Source: Profundicola sp964553105
GTDB lineage: Bacteria > Bacteroidota > Bacteroidia > Flavobacteriales > Weeksellaceae
NCBI GenBank assembly: GCA_964553105.1
Contig: CAZKJO010000020.1
Span: 1 to 37,517 of the forward strand
Reading direction: 5' to 3'
DNA length: 37,517 nt
In this document: in pieces, positions 8,780-17,314 of the stretch
How the letters are laid out: each line of letters begins with the position of its first letter
Position numbering within the stretch: the first letter of the stretch is position 1
Notes under the pieces: generated by a model
What the model was told of the DNA's origin: nothing
Databases searched by the model: none
What the model saw: only the letters and a program-made list of their open reading frames with translations
Program-made: the position numbers and the translations under genes

Positions 8780-9943
8780 TTATTGGTAAATTTCATCTAT
8801 GAGTTGGTTTAACTCAATTAATTCCTCTTGTTGTACAGGTGCTTGTTCGTGTAGTGCTTTTTCTAGCAATACCAGCACCCTATCTATTTTTTCTTGATTG
8901 GCTCCAGTTTTTAATTGAAGTCTATGACTAAAGGTTTTATCTAATTTAGTGGTATCTATCAGCAATTCGGTTCTCACTCTGTTTAAGAAATAAACTGCTT
9001 TTTTGCGTGCCATATCTTTGTTGCTTCCCTCTTGCAAATACAGATTTCCGATGGTTTTAACAAACTCTGCCGAGGTATTCCTAAGTGGTTCTATAATAGG
9101 AACGATACGCTGTCTTCGTTTGGCATGGAAAATAACGAATAAAAATAAACTGAATAAGCTTAAATACCAAGCATATCGCAATGGCTTTTGATCAAGAATA
9201 AACCTTAAGACGGAAGAATTTTCTACACTTGGCGTATGCTGAAACCAAAGCGTTTTTCTATCAGGCAGATATGAAAACACATTTTCAGTATATTTATAAT
9301 CATCCTCCTTCAACATATAAAAATTGCTCAACATCATAGGTTCAGTATGATAGAATAATTTCCCTTTCCCGAAAGCTACTTCAATAAAAACAGCCACATC
9401 ATCTTCATTTCTACCTATGCTCGTCCCTAGAATTTTTGTTGTATTGGGGTCATATTTTCCAATGCCTATATTCCCTGGATATTCTTTTATATAAATTGAA
9501 TCATTTTCGAATTTTCGATCGGTTAGTTTTAAGTTATTATGATATTGATACAAGGTGTTTTCTAAGCTAAAATTCAGCGTATCCATCACGATTGGATTCA
9601 TATCATAATCAATAACAAAGACATTATCTCCTTGATGCACTCTCTCCAAAATCTTTTTCCATCCTTGTTCGGTTACATAGCGTGTAATAAGAAGTATATT
9701 CAATGGTTCAGAAACCTCCTCGTTGGAGAAATATTCATAAGGTGTTTCGTTGATGCGCTCTACTTTATAATCTAGTAAATCATCAACCTCTTCATTGAAA
9801 ATAAATATTCCAAATGGCGATTTACTATCGATCTCAAAACTTTTTCTCCAATCGATAATTTCAGTTTTATTTAGTTGTAATAGGGCTAAAACCAAAATAA
9901 CGATACCTAAAAGGACCAAATATATTCTAATGGATTTACTCAT
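8780..9943 (-). CDS. DUF4350 domain-containing membrane protein
   Basis: The 387-residue protein starts with one membrane anchor (about residues 6-24). An extracytoplasmic region follows (SKSPFGIFIFNEEVDDLL..., then VHQGDNVFVIDYD), which is the DUF4350 domain. A second membrane segment lies near 258-272 (WYLSLFSLFLFVIFHAKRRQR), with a cytoplasmic C-terminal helical tail after it. DUF4350 proteins are nearly always found between DUF4129 and MoxR genes, as here; the domain is related to the GATase-like folds of sugar- and envelope-binding proteins. The start overlaps the DUF4129 stop by 8 bases, so translation is probably coupled. The biochemical role is unknown. Confidence 0.78.
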   Translation of the reverse strand: MSKSIRIYLVLLGIVILVLALLQLNKTEIIDWRKSFEIDSKSPFGIFIFNEEVDDLLDYKVERINETPYEYFSNEEVSEPLNILLITRYVTEQGWKKILERVHQGDNVFVIDYDMNPIVMDTLNFSLENTLYQYHNNLKLTDRKFENDSIYIKEYPGNIGIGKYDPNTTKILGTSIGRNEDDVAVFIEVAFGKGKLFYHTEPMMLSNFYMLKEDDYKYTENVFSYLPDRKTLWFQHTPSVENSSVLRFILDQKPLRYAWYLSLFSLFLFVIFHAKRRQRIVPIIEPLRNTSAEFVKTIGNLYLQEGSNKDMARKKAVYFLNRVRTELLIDTTKLDKTFSHRLQLKTGANQEKIDRVLVLLEKALHEQAPVQQEELIELNQLIDEIYQ

Positions 9944-10736
9944 AGTTCTTGATTAAACTGTGAAACTCATTTTTATATTTGGCGTAGGTTTGCTCGTCCA
10001 CGGCAAAATCTCCATACCACACATGATCAAAAATGTGGGTAAGGCGGGTAAAAGTTTTATGATGAGCTGAACCTTTTAATTCTCTAATGTAATCTAGGTT
10101 GGTTTTATCTGGATCCCAAGTAAGTAATTTATTGTCATTAAAAACCTTTAGAAGCTTAAGATATTGATACCTAGTCGCAAAACGATAATTTTTCTCGGCC
10201 TCATATTTAGAAATAAGAGCATTCAAATCGATTTCGTGAATATTTTCTTTAATTGTTCTTGCCTCTGGATTAATCTCTTGATTTTTCTTACTAAAAAACC
10301 AATTTCCATCTTTCCTTAGCACATATTTCAATAGCCAATATAAAACCAGCCCTACCACACCAATAGCGAGGATGCGCATAACCCAAACAGTTATATTATT
10401 GATGGCAGAAACATCTGTATCAACCAAGAATTTAGAAAAAAATCTAGTTAGCCAATCTTTAATTTTATCCCAAAGCGAAACCTTTGGCTTCGTGCGCGTA
10501 TAATCATAATCAGCAGAAGTATATTTCTCTTGAAATCCATCTTCAAAACTACGTGGACTTATGTTTTCATCTAAGAAATACTCTGCCTGTTTTAAGCGCT
10601 CTCTTGTTGTAGAAGGTTCATTTTCACTTACCGCATCTACCACATAAGGCGAAATTTGATCATCTGGCGCTTCATGTGTTTGTGCTAAACTAAAAACACT
10701 AAAAAAAATAATATGTAGGAGTAATTTAAATCTCAC
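9936..10736 (-). CDS. DUF4129 domain-containing membrane protein
   Basis: The 266-residue protein has an N-terminal signal or anchor (about residues 1-18, ending FSLAQ). An extracytoplasmic stretch follows, then one membrane span near residues 114-138 (VWVMRILAIGVVGLVLYWLLKYVL), and a cytoplasmic helical C-terminal domain. The last 80 residues (RFATRYQYLKLLK ... ITRL-type helix ... HVWYGDFAV) match the DUF4129 pattern with its conserved WYG. It overlaps the upstream membrane gene by 11 bases and the downstream DUF4350 gene by 8 bases, so the operon is tightly coupled. Function is unknown. Relatives are sometimes fused to transglutaminase domains; there is no such fusion here. Confidence 0.75.
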   Translation of the reverse strand: MRFKLLLHIIFFSVFSLAQTHEAPDDQISPYVVDAVSENEPSTTRERLKQAEYFLDENISPRSFEDGFQEKYTSADYDYTRTKPKVSLWDKIKDWLTRFFSKFLVDTDVSAINNITVWVMRILAIGVVGLVLYWLLKYVLRKDGNWFFSKKNQEINPEARTIKENIHEIDLNALISKYEAEKNYRFATRYQYLKLLKVFNDNKLLTWDPDKTNLDYIRELKGSAHHKTFTRLTHIFDHVWYGDFAVDEQTYAKYKNEFHSLIKNYE

Positions 10737-11664
10737 TCGTTCCTAAACTATCTATTTCTGAAAATTGCATATCTCTGTGTAAATCCTTTCTTGAGTCGTA
10801 ATACATAAACCCAGTATTGATGTATAGCAAATTAGTTAATATCAATGAAGCTACAATCGAAAGAGTATATATAGAAATAACAAAAATACCTAATAACATT
10901 TCACTATTCTCGGCAAAATCTGTTGGCTGCAGGAATCCTGCACCACCCAGAACCACCATAGGCAGAAAGCTAAAAATTGACGTGATAACTTGGATTAAAA
11001 TATACATGATGGCCAACGAACCCCAATATTTCCAAAAACTTTTACTAGTTGTGGTTTTATGCATCGCATATTGAAAGGATTTAAAAAAGCCCTCATCTGT
11101 ATGATAATGATGAAAAAATGCAAAGTTGATGATGTTCATCACTACTGGAACTAGCAAAAATATTAAAAGAAATCCTATTAAAATGAACATTAAAGCGAAG
11201 GAAATACTGAAAATAATCAACATAAACGGCATTATGATGAAAAGCATTCCTAGGAAGAAAGTTAAAAACTTAGGAATCACACTTTTCAAATCTGAAGTCA
11301 TTTCATCTATTGAAACCTGATTTACTCCAGTCTCAGCAACTCGCTTCATATACAGAACCGGGAATGAATAGGAAACCATGCTCAGCAAGACAAAAATGAT
11401 AAATGTTATGATGCTTACTAATATAAAAACACTTGTGTTCTCAGCGAAATAATCCTCAAAGAAAAACTGTTCTCCGCCTAAGTTGCCACCGAACATTTGA
11501 CTAAAAAACTCACCATAACCAATAAAAATAACAACCATTAACAAGATGATTATCAAACCATTCAGAATGATATAATTTTTAAAATAATCTCTACCGTATA
11601 GCTTAACGAAGTCAAAAGTGGCTGAAATTAATTCTCCAAAGTCTCTATTTTTATAAAACTGCAT
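10726..11664 (-). CDS. Multi-pass membrane protein of the MoxR operon
   Basis: The 312-residue integral membrane protein has about six hydrophobic spans. They include FKNYIILNGLIIILLMVVIFIGYG near residues 35-58, VFILVSIITFIIFVLLSMVSY near 88-108, two long spans between 135 and 180, and two more near 215-240 and 255-285. The N-terminus FYKNRDFGELISATFDFVK resembles Bacteroidota proteins annotated as DUF4013 or glycerophosphodiesterase-type membrane domains. I do not see catalytic residues of any enzyme. It overlaps the SpoIIM-like gene upstream by 14 bases and the DUF4129 gene downstream by 11. It is probably a membrane scaffold of the MoxR system, by inference. Confidence 0.65.
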   Translation of the reverse strand: MQFYKNRDFGELISATFDFVKLYGRDYFKNYIILNGLIIILLMVVIFIGYGEFFSQMFGGNLGGEQFFFEDYFAENTSVFILVSIITFIIFVLLSMVSYSFPVLYMKRVAETGVNQVSIDEMTSDLKSVIPKFLTFFLGMLFIIMPFMLIIFSISFALMFILIGFLLIFLLVPVVMNIINFAFFHHYHTDEGFFKSFQYAMHKTTTSKSFWKYWGSLAIMYILIQVITSIFSFLPMVVLGGAGFLQPTDFAENSEMLLGIFVISIYTLSIVASLILTNLLYINTGFMYYDSRKDLHRDMQFSEIDSLGTSEI

Positions 11665-12625
11665 GGGCTTTTAATTTTTTATGTACTCGGATTGGATAAA
11701 TAACATAGTAGTAGAAAATGAATCCTAAGGTTCCGAAGATGATTATTAAATTTAGAATTAAAGGCATACTAAGGGCATGTCGTGTAACAAAGCCTTCTAA
11801 AATACCTGCAATCAACGTAAAGGGAAAAACACTTAAGAATATTTTAAATGATTTTTTAAAACCTATTTTAAACGAATTATAGCGTGAATAGGTCTTTGGA
11901 AACAAAATAGACGCTCCCAATATAAATCCTGCCATAGCTTCTATCACCATCCCGAAGATTTCAAAAGCGCCGTGAATCCAAATTCCACGCATACTCGTTC
12001 CCAAGACTTCTTGTTGTTGAAACATATATTGAAAACTTCCCAACATGATGCTATTGTACATTAAAACCAATAAAGTTCCTATTCCACCAAAGATGCCATA
12101 AATATAAAGCTTTGCGCCTACCATGACATTGTTTTTAATGATTCCAATGGCCGAGCCCCAGGTCGAACCTCCTTCGTAAACCGCAATCGGATTTCCGTCT
12201 TCGATGTTTTGCTCGGTCATGAAAACATAATCATCCCCAAGAATTAAGCGAACAAAATCTTCATCATAATGCGTTGAAATGACACCAATTCCTACAAAAA
12301 AAACAAAAACTGCAAATGCAAACCACAGAAACTTCCTATATTCATAGGCGATTAATGGAACTTCTGTTTTAAAGAATTCTACAATCCGATTTGATTCGGT
12401 TCTTTTGGTTTTGTAAATTTTCTGATAAATCGAAGTCGCTAAATGATTAAGATAAATCTTTGTTTTACTTTTGGGGTAATATGTTTGTGCGAAAGAGAGA
12501 TCGTTGATTAGGTTTATATAAAGAGAAGATAACTCATCTGGATCTTTTTTAGATTTCCCAGTGATAACCTCCTCGATTTCCAACCATTTTTCTTTATTTT
12601 GTTTTATGAAAGCAACCTCACGCAT
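11651..12625 (-). CDS. SpoIIM-family membrane protein
   Basis: The 324-residue protein has a cytoplasmic N-terminal helical domain of about 90 residues and then several membrane spans. The family signature is IWIHGAFEIFGMVIEAMAGFILGASIL near residues 205-235; the His-Gly-x-x-Glu within a membrane span is typical of the stage II sporulation M fold. In Bacillus SpoIIM helps localise engulfment enzymes, but this organism shows no sign of sporulation. SpoIIM homologues paired with RDD proteins are widespread next to MoxR operons. It is the first gene of the six-gene operon and lies only 23 bases from the divergent RDD gene. Confidence 0.82.
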   Translation of the reverse strand: MREVAFIKQNKEKWLEIEEVITGKSKKDPDELSSLYINLINDLSFAQTYYPKSKTKIYLNHLATSIYQKIYKTKRTESNRIVEFFKTEVPLIAYEYRKFLWFAFAVFVFFVGIGVISTHYDEDFVRLILGDDYVFMTEQNIEDGNPIAVYEGGSTWGSAIGIIKNNVMVGAKLYIYGIFGGIGTLLVLMYNSIMLGSFQYMFQQQEVLGTSMRGIWIHGAFEIFGMVIEAMAGFILGASILFPKTYSRYNSFKIGFKKSFKIFLSVFPFTLIAGILEGFVTRHALSMPLILNLIIIFGTLGFIFYYYVIYPIRVHKKLKAHAVL

Positions 12626-12648
12626 ACCTCGCTAATTTAATTTAAAAT

Positions 12649-13401
12649 ATGAATGTAATCGCAATAAATACCTCACAAAATGTAAATTTAGATTTTAGCG
12701 TAGCTAGTCTGGGTGATCGTATGCTTGCTTTTATCATCGATTGGATTGTAAAAATTAGCTATCTGATATTTTTATTCTTCATCTTTAATTACGTTTTGCC
12801 GCTCGATAACGTCATTAGAGGATGGGACAACTGGTCTGTCATGGCCTTTTTCGGAATCATACTTTTACCTGTTGAACTATATACTCTTGTTTTTGAAAGC
12901 TTGATGGAAGGCCAAACTCCTGGTAAGAAATTAGTTAAAATTAAAGTGGTTAAAAAAGATGGATACCAAGCGAAGTTCAGCGATTATCTTATTCGTTGGT
13001 TTTTTAGATTAGTCGATGTTTTTTTGAGCTCTGGTTTTGTTGGATTAATGAGCATGATTTTCTCCCCTCACAATCAAAGATTAGGTGGTATGGCAAGTGG
13101 AACGGCAGTTATTTCTCTTAAAAGCAATGTGGGCATAAACCACACTATTATTGAGGATATAGATCTATCATATCAACCCAGATTTCAACAAGTTTTGGCC
13201 TTATCGGATCGCGATATGCAAATCATTAAGACCAATTACCAAAATTCTCTTTTACGCAAAGATTATCAAGTTATTAACAAACTAGCTCAGAAGATTAGAG
13301 AAATCACCAGTATTCCAGACCAACGCCCTGAAATACAAGACATTGAATTTATTAATATCGTAATTAAAGATTTTAACTTCTACACAGGAAGAGAGAATTA
13401 A
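12649..13401 (+). CDS. RDD-family membrane protein
   Basis: The 250-residue protein carries an RDD domain in residues about 15-150. The conserved LGDRMLAFIIDWIV gives the Arg and Asp of the family name, followed by three membrane spans and the loop EGQTPGKKLVKIKVVKKDG. A soluble C-terminal region of about 100 residues (SYQPRFQQVLALSDRDMQII...) is predicted helical. RDD proteins are proposed to transport small solutes or ions in some bacteria. Next to SpoIIM and MoxR genes their role is unknown. It diverges from the MoxR operon with 23 bases between start codons, and its stop overlaps that of nosY by 4 bases on the opposite strand. Confidence 0.82.
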   Translation: MNVIAINTSQNVNLDFSVASLGDRMLAFIIDWIVKISYLIFLFFIFNYVLPLDNVIRGWDNWSVMAFFGIILLPVELYTLVFESLMEGQTPGKKLVKIKVVKKDGYQAKFSDYLIRWFFRLVDVFLSSGFVGLMSMIFSPHNQRLGGMASGTAVISLKSNVGINHTIIEDIDLSYQPRFQQVLALSDRDMQIIKTNYQNSLLRKDYQVINKLAQKIREITSIPDQRPEIQDIEFINIVIKDFNFYTGREN

Positions 13402-14180
13402 AAGTCCTTCTTGTTGGCTTTATATTGAATTAAAAATATAGGTAGGATGACCCAAAGTATTAATATGCTTAAAGCAATAAAAAACCCTTTGCTACTCCCA
13501 AAAAACTCTTTAAAAATAGCTCCGGTATATCCCAGTAATGCTGCAATATCTAGTTGTAATAAGATTAATATTCTAGATAAATCAATCGGGTTAAATAAGC
13601 TCATGAACAGAGTTGGCTCTTCGAGCGGATATTCCTTAAAAACCATTACAGAAAGCAAGAAAATACCATCGTAGATAACCGCCATAAATAGCCATAATAA
13701 GATAGCATAACCAAATCCTTTGATTTTGTTTTCATTGCTCAAACCGATGAGATAGGCTAAAGATGTAAATATTAAAGTTAAAAAACTACCTGATAAAATC
13801 AGCAACAAGAACTTCCCTAAACTAGATGAATCGAATAAACCATAAGCTACGAAAGGAATTCCTAGCCCCAGGACCAAACTCATCATCAAGGACAAAGAAA
13901 GGCCTAGATATTGACCTAAAAATATCTTTGAACGCTTGATAGGTTGCGCCAAGAGGAGTTCTGTAAATTCTCTAGAATCGTAGTAATACATCACTCCGAA
14001 AATAGTGGCAATCAATGGCACCAAAATAATAATAATGTTCATTAAAGTGATGATACCTTTAGATAAATCGTTGTTAAGAAATAATAAGACAAAACCTAAT
14101 ACCAAATAAAATGCGAAATAGACATAACTCCAACGGCTTCGCATTAAATCGTAAAAACTGTATTTCAATACTTTTAGCAT
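13398..14180 (-). CDS. nosY: NosY-type ABC transporter permease
   Basis: The 260-residue integral membrane protein has six predicted spans, starting WSYVYFAFYLVLGFVLLFL near residue 17. It carries the motif YYYDSREFTELLLAQPIKRSKIFLGQYLG near residues 66-94, characteristic of NosY/ABC-2 permeases. NosY pairs with the NosF ATPase and NosD to mature the copper site of nitrous oxide reductase, probably by energising delivery of sulfide or copper. It is the last gene of the nos cluster, 21 bases after nosF. Its end runs into the convergent RDD gene, so no terminator can lie between them. Confidence 0.88.
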   Translation of the reverse strand: MLKVLKYSFYDLMRSRWSYVYFAFYLVLGFVLLFLNNDLSKGIITLMNIIIILVPLIATIFGVMYYYDSREFTELLLAQPIKRSKIFLGQYLGLSLSLMMSLVLGLGIPFVAYGLFDSSSLGKFLLLILSGSFLTLIFTSLAYLIGLSNENKIKGFGYAILLWLFMAVIYDGIFLLSVMVFKEYPLEEPTLFMSLFNPIDLSRILILLQLDIAALLGYTGAIFKEFFGSSKGFFIALSILILWVILPIFLIQYKANKKDF

Positions 14181-14201
14181 GATTTTATTTTTTTGTGCTG
14201 A

Positions 14202-14924
14202 TTAAACACTTTGGGCTACACTCTTGTTAGCAGTTAGGAGTTTTGCCATAGCTCTTTCTAGACTTGTTTCTCGGGTTTTCTCGTTCAGACCTTCTAAAGT
14301 TCCTTTGTAATAAATGGTTCCTTCGAGTAAGAAAATAATTTCATCTGCCATTTCTTCAACAAAAGAAATAATGTGGGAAGTTATTAAAATCAACTTTCCT
14401 TTTGCTTTGGTTTCAAGAATAAGGTTTTTGAGATGCAACATCGCCACAGGGTCTAGACCACTGGTTGGTTCGTCTAGAATCACAATAGGAGAATCGAACA
14501 TAAAAGTTAAAACAAGATTCACTTTTTGTTTTGTTCCACCAGATAGATTACTCAATTTCTTTTTAAGGAATGGCTGCAAACCAAATAATTCTATGAGAGG
14601 GGCTTCATCGGCATCATTACCGCGAATATCCTTAATCATTTTTATTAATTCGTGTACCTTTAGATTCCCTGGGAAGTTGGCAATTTGTGGTAAATAATCG
14701 ATATCATTTCTATAGGATGCATTTTTCTCAATATCAATTCCATTGACCGAAATACTTCCTTTATCCTTGATTACCATTCCTAGAATGGTTTTGATAATCG
14801 TGGTTTTACCCGAACCATTAGGTCCCAAAACAGCATAAATCTTTCCTTGTTCTACGGAAATATTAACGCCTTTCAGCACTTCTTGCTTGCCAAATTTTTT
14901 ATGTAAATCTTTAATTTCTATCAT
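14202..14924 (-). CDS. nosF: NosF-type ABC transporter ATPase
   Basis: The 240-residue ABC ATPase has Walker A GPNGSGKTT (residues 34-42), the Q-loop region DYLPQIANFPGNLKV, the signature LSGGTKQK (near 127-134), Walker B IVILDEPTSGLDP and the H-loop ITSH. It drives the NosY permease in maturation of the NosZ copper centre. Its start overlaps the nosD stop as ATGA, which implies translational coupling. Context (nosD upstream, nosY downstream) and sequence both support NosF over a generic ABC-2 exporter ATPase. Confidence 0.9.
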   Translation of the reverse strand: MIEIKDLHKKFGKQEVLKGVNISVEQGKIYAVLGPNGSGKTTIIKTILGMVIKDKGSISVNGIDIEKNASYRNDIDYLPQIANFPGNLKVHELIKMIKDIRGNDADEAPLIELFGLQPFLKKKLSNLSGGTKQKVNLVLTFMFDSPIVILDEPTSGLDPVAMLHLKNLILETKAKGKLILITSHIISFVEEMADEIIFLLEGTIYYKGTLEGLNEKTRETSLERAMAKLLTANKSVAQSV

Positions 14925-16150
14925 GGGTACGGTTGCATTTTTGGTTTTGCGTCTACCAAGTCGTCTGGAGTAAATACAGGAGATACTTTTTCAGAGAAAT
15001 TGATGATATCTACAAACAAACTTCTCAATAAAATGATAGCCTCTGGAGCTTTTTCAACAATGTAGGCAAAGAGTTTAACAGGACGATACGGAATATCGCC
15101 AAAACCATCTTTATCTAGATCATAGCCTGTGTATTCGCTCCAATAGTTTTCATTGAATAAATTATCATTCAAGTTACTATTATAGGACATATCGAATGAA
15201 TTATTAGAAAAATTATTTCCTTTGAAATTATTGGTATAAGCAGCCCCATGGAATTTGAGCGCCCAACCATTGCTATTGAATTTGTTTCCAAAATAATTGA
15301 TTCTACTCGACCCTTCTACTTGAACACCTATCGTGTTTTCCTCGAAGACATTGTTTAATATTTCGGCATCATTAATTTCTTTTAAAAGAAGACCATAAGC
15401 AGAAGTCCCCCAATTTTTCTTGAAAATATTTTTTTCCATGTGGATTCTTTTTGAGAACATCACTGCCACGCCGGTTCCATTTTCTTTAAAAGTATTACCA
15501 AAGTATTTATCATCATTAGAGAACATAAAATGCAGACCATATCGCAAATTGTTATGACTCACATTATCGCGAATAATACAATTATCTGCGAATTCAAAAT
15601 AAATTCCATCGCGAGCTCCAGAAATATCGTTGCCAATGATTTCAACATAATGAGAATACCATAAATGAATTCCATTTCCAGAATTGTACTCGTCTTTTGC
15701 TATTCCTTGAATATGGTTATTAAGCACTTTTCCATTTGAAGATTTGGCTAAATAAATTCCAAAAAACATATCGCGTAGTATAAGATCCTCGAGTCTAAAG
15801 TGCTGTGAGTTTGACACCTTAATAGCAGCCCAGTCATTGGTGTAGCTTAATCCTACATTTTGAACTGTAAGGTTTTTTAAGGTAACATGATCTGATTTTA
15901 TATGAAAAATCTGTCCTTTTTTCATTCCATCTACAATCACTCCATCTTCTCCAATGATAGAAAGCGGACGATTAATTTCGATATCAATTTCGTTATAAGT
16001 TCCTTTGGCGACCTTAATTATATCATTATCCTCAGCCATCGCAATGGCAGATTTAATGCTTTTATACTTTTCGTTTGCCCCCACCTTAATGGTTTTTGCA
16101 AAACAAAAAGTCATACCAAACAACAAGAAAATATAGCTTAGATTTTTCAT
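14921..16150 (-). CDS. nosD: NosD copper-site maturation protein
   Basis: The 409-residue periplasmic protein has a signal peptide (residues 1-18, ending CFA) and a right-handed beta-helix (CASH domain). It shows repeated N-x-I/V-x-x-N turns such as VLNNHIQGIAKDE, IIGNDISGARDG, IIRDNVSHNN and ILNNVFEENTIG across residues 90-330. The conserved C-terminal segment YTGYDLDKDGFGDIPYRP is a good NosD marker. NosD works with NosFY in building the tetranuclear CuZ centre of NosZ. It lies 71 bases downstream of nosL with an AU-rich hairpin between, and overlaps nosF by 4 bases. Confidence 0.93.
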   Translation of the reverse strand: MKNLSYIFLLFGMTFCFAKTIKVGANEKYKSIKSAIAMAEDNDIIKVAKGTYNEIDIEINRPLSIIGEDGVIVDGMKKGQIFHIKSDHVTLKNLTVQNVGLSYTNDWAAIKVSNSQHFRLEDLILRDMFFGIYLAKSSNGKVLNNHIQGIAKDEYNSGNGIHLWYSHYVEIIGNDISGARDGIYFEFADNCIIRDNVSHNNLRYGLHFMFSNDDKYFGNTFKENGTGVAVMFSKRIHMEKNIFKKNWGTSAYGLLLKEINDAEILNNVFEENTIGVQVEGSSRINYFGNKFNSNGWALKFHGAAYTNNFKGNNFSNNSFDMSYNSNLNDNLFNENYWSEYTGYDLDKDGFGDIPYRPVKLFAYIVEKAPEAIILLRSLFVDIINFSEKVSPVFTPDDLVDAKPKMQPYP

Positions 16151-16164
16151 CTTATTGTGCTTAT

Positions 16165-16208
16165 AAATTGAATTATTTAAGAAAGATAAATCTCTATTAA
16201 TTCAATTT
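16165..16208 (-). other. AU-rich hairpin between nosL and nosD
   Basis: AAATTGAATTA (16165-16175) and TAATTCAATTT (16198-16208) are perfect inverted repeats of 11 bases around a 22-base loop. They fill the only sizeable gap inside the nosB-like to nosY unit. There is no T run typical of a terminator. It might affect mRNA stability or processing; it could also be chance in AT-rich DNA. Confidence 0.35.
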
Positions 16209-16221
16209 TATTTAAAACAGC

Positions 16222-16668
16222 TTAATGTTGAGACATATCGTGCTTGGTTTGCAAACTTTTAATCCTCTCGAAGTCATAAACCTCTCCGCCATTTTCTACT
16301 TGTGAAGCATCAGCTAGTTCCTTTGTGGAATAAGCCGTAATGTTGGCTCCCATAGGACTTGGCATATTCTCACTCACCAAAAAATAAGAAGATTTGGCAT
16401 CTACCAACACACCAGGATTATCCATGGTACATGTCAAAATATGTGAATAAGCTTTGTCATGGTTTTCATGCATATAATTAATCATACACTCGCTAGAATC
16501 GAATTTATGCACCTTACCCTTATCCGTAACCAATTCGGTTCCATAAGGCTTGTCCATGATATTCATGGAGCAAAAGTCACATTTATCTGATCCAAAATTG
16601 ATTTCTTTAGGTCCAGAGCTACAGGCCATAATGCTTAGTAGCAAGAGTCCAAATATAAATTTATACAT
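16222..16668 (-). CDS. nosL: NosL copper-chaperone lipoprotein
   Basis: The 148-residue lipoprotein has lipobox LSIMAC (Cys16) and the NosL core: Cys30-Asp-Phe-Cys33-Ser-Met35 near the N-terminus and ENMPSPMGANI (near residues 104-114). In characterised members the Cys/Met residues bind Cu(I), and the protein hands copper to NosZ through NosDFY. The family length is normal. It starts 14 bases downstream of the NosB-like gene, in the same transcript. The His-rich end (KHDMSQH) could add metal-binding capacity. Confidence 0.93.
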   Translation of the reverse strand: MYKFIFGLLLLSIMACSSGPKEINFGSDKCDFCSMNIMDKPYGTELVTDKGKVHKFDSSECMINYMHENHDKAYSHILTCTMDNPGVLVDAKSSYFLVSENMPSPMGANITAYSTKELADASQVENGGEVYDFERIKSLQTKHDMSQH

Positions 16669-16682
16669 GTTTTTAATTTTAA

Positions 16683-17279
16683 TTAATATTGATTTTGAGC
16701 ATATTCTTTCTTGCCAAAGTAATAAGCAACGAAAGACAATAAAATTCCAGCCCCCATAATGAATGCCCCAATTCCGGGATAAGAGTGGGCTACAAAGTTT
16801 AAGATTTGCTTACTACCAAAAAACGGAGGCTGAAAGCCCATGGGGTTTCCCTCTGCATCGGTAAATTTCATAATAGCATTAGGATCTAAATCGTTTCCGT
16901 AGTTACGTTCCCATATATAGAAATCAATCATACCTGCGGTCGCTAAAATAAGCATTAGAATGAACCATCCTAAGAACCATTTATAGTTTTTGAAAGCTCC
17001 GATCAAAACTCCGGCTAGTGACATAATTCCAATGACAATGGGAAATATAACGAATTCAGGAATCGTTTCTGGAATAAATTTCATTCCCACATAATGGTTC
17101 ATCAAGTTGATATTTTTAATATCATCTGGATTGTAATCTTGGAATTTATAAATAAAAATATCCATACTTAATGGTCTTGGATACTGTGGCGCTTCGAGTG
17201 TAATACTCCAAAGCGGGAATACAAACAAAGCTAGCAGTAATAGCGCAGAGACAACCATTAATATTCTTGAAAATTTCAT
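16683..17279 (-). CDS. NosB-like membrane protein of the nos cluster
   Basis: The 198-residue protein has four predicted membrane spans, near residues 5-28, 78-97, 101-122 and 165-190. Conserved-looking stretches are FPLWSITLEAPQYP (near 22-35), NLMNHYVGMKFIPETIPE (near 59-76) and FIMGAGILLSF. In clade II nos clusters a membrane protein of about this size, called NosB, directly follows nosZ, and this gene has that position. I infer the identity from position and topology and leave the symbol empty. The two His residues (NHYVGMK; AHSYPG) could be functional. It has its own upstream operator (17315-17332) and lies behind a terminator. The exact role of NosB-type proteins is not established. Confidence 0.68.
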   Translation of the reverse strand: MKFSRILMVVSALLLLALFVFPLWSITLEAPQYPRPLSMDIFIYKFQDYNPDDIKNINLMNHYVGMKFIPETIPEFVIFPIVIGIMSLAGVLIGAFKNYKWFLGWFILMLILATAGMIDFYIWERNYGNDLDPNAIMKFTDAEGNPMGFQPPFFGSKQILNFVAHSYPGIGAFIMGAGILLSFVAYYFGKKEYAQNQY

Positions 17280-17314
17280 GAGATTTGTTTTTATAATGTT
17301 ATTGTATTGCGTCT

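Noticed and set aside
11651..12625. SpoIIM homologue as a sign of sporulation
   Set aside because: No other sporulation gene is visible, and SpoIIM-family proteins occur widely beside MoxR and RDD genes in non-sporulating bacteria.
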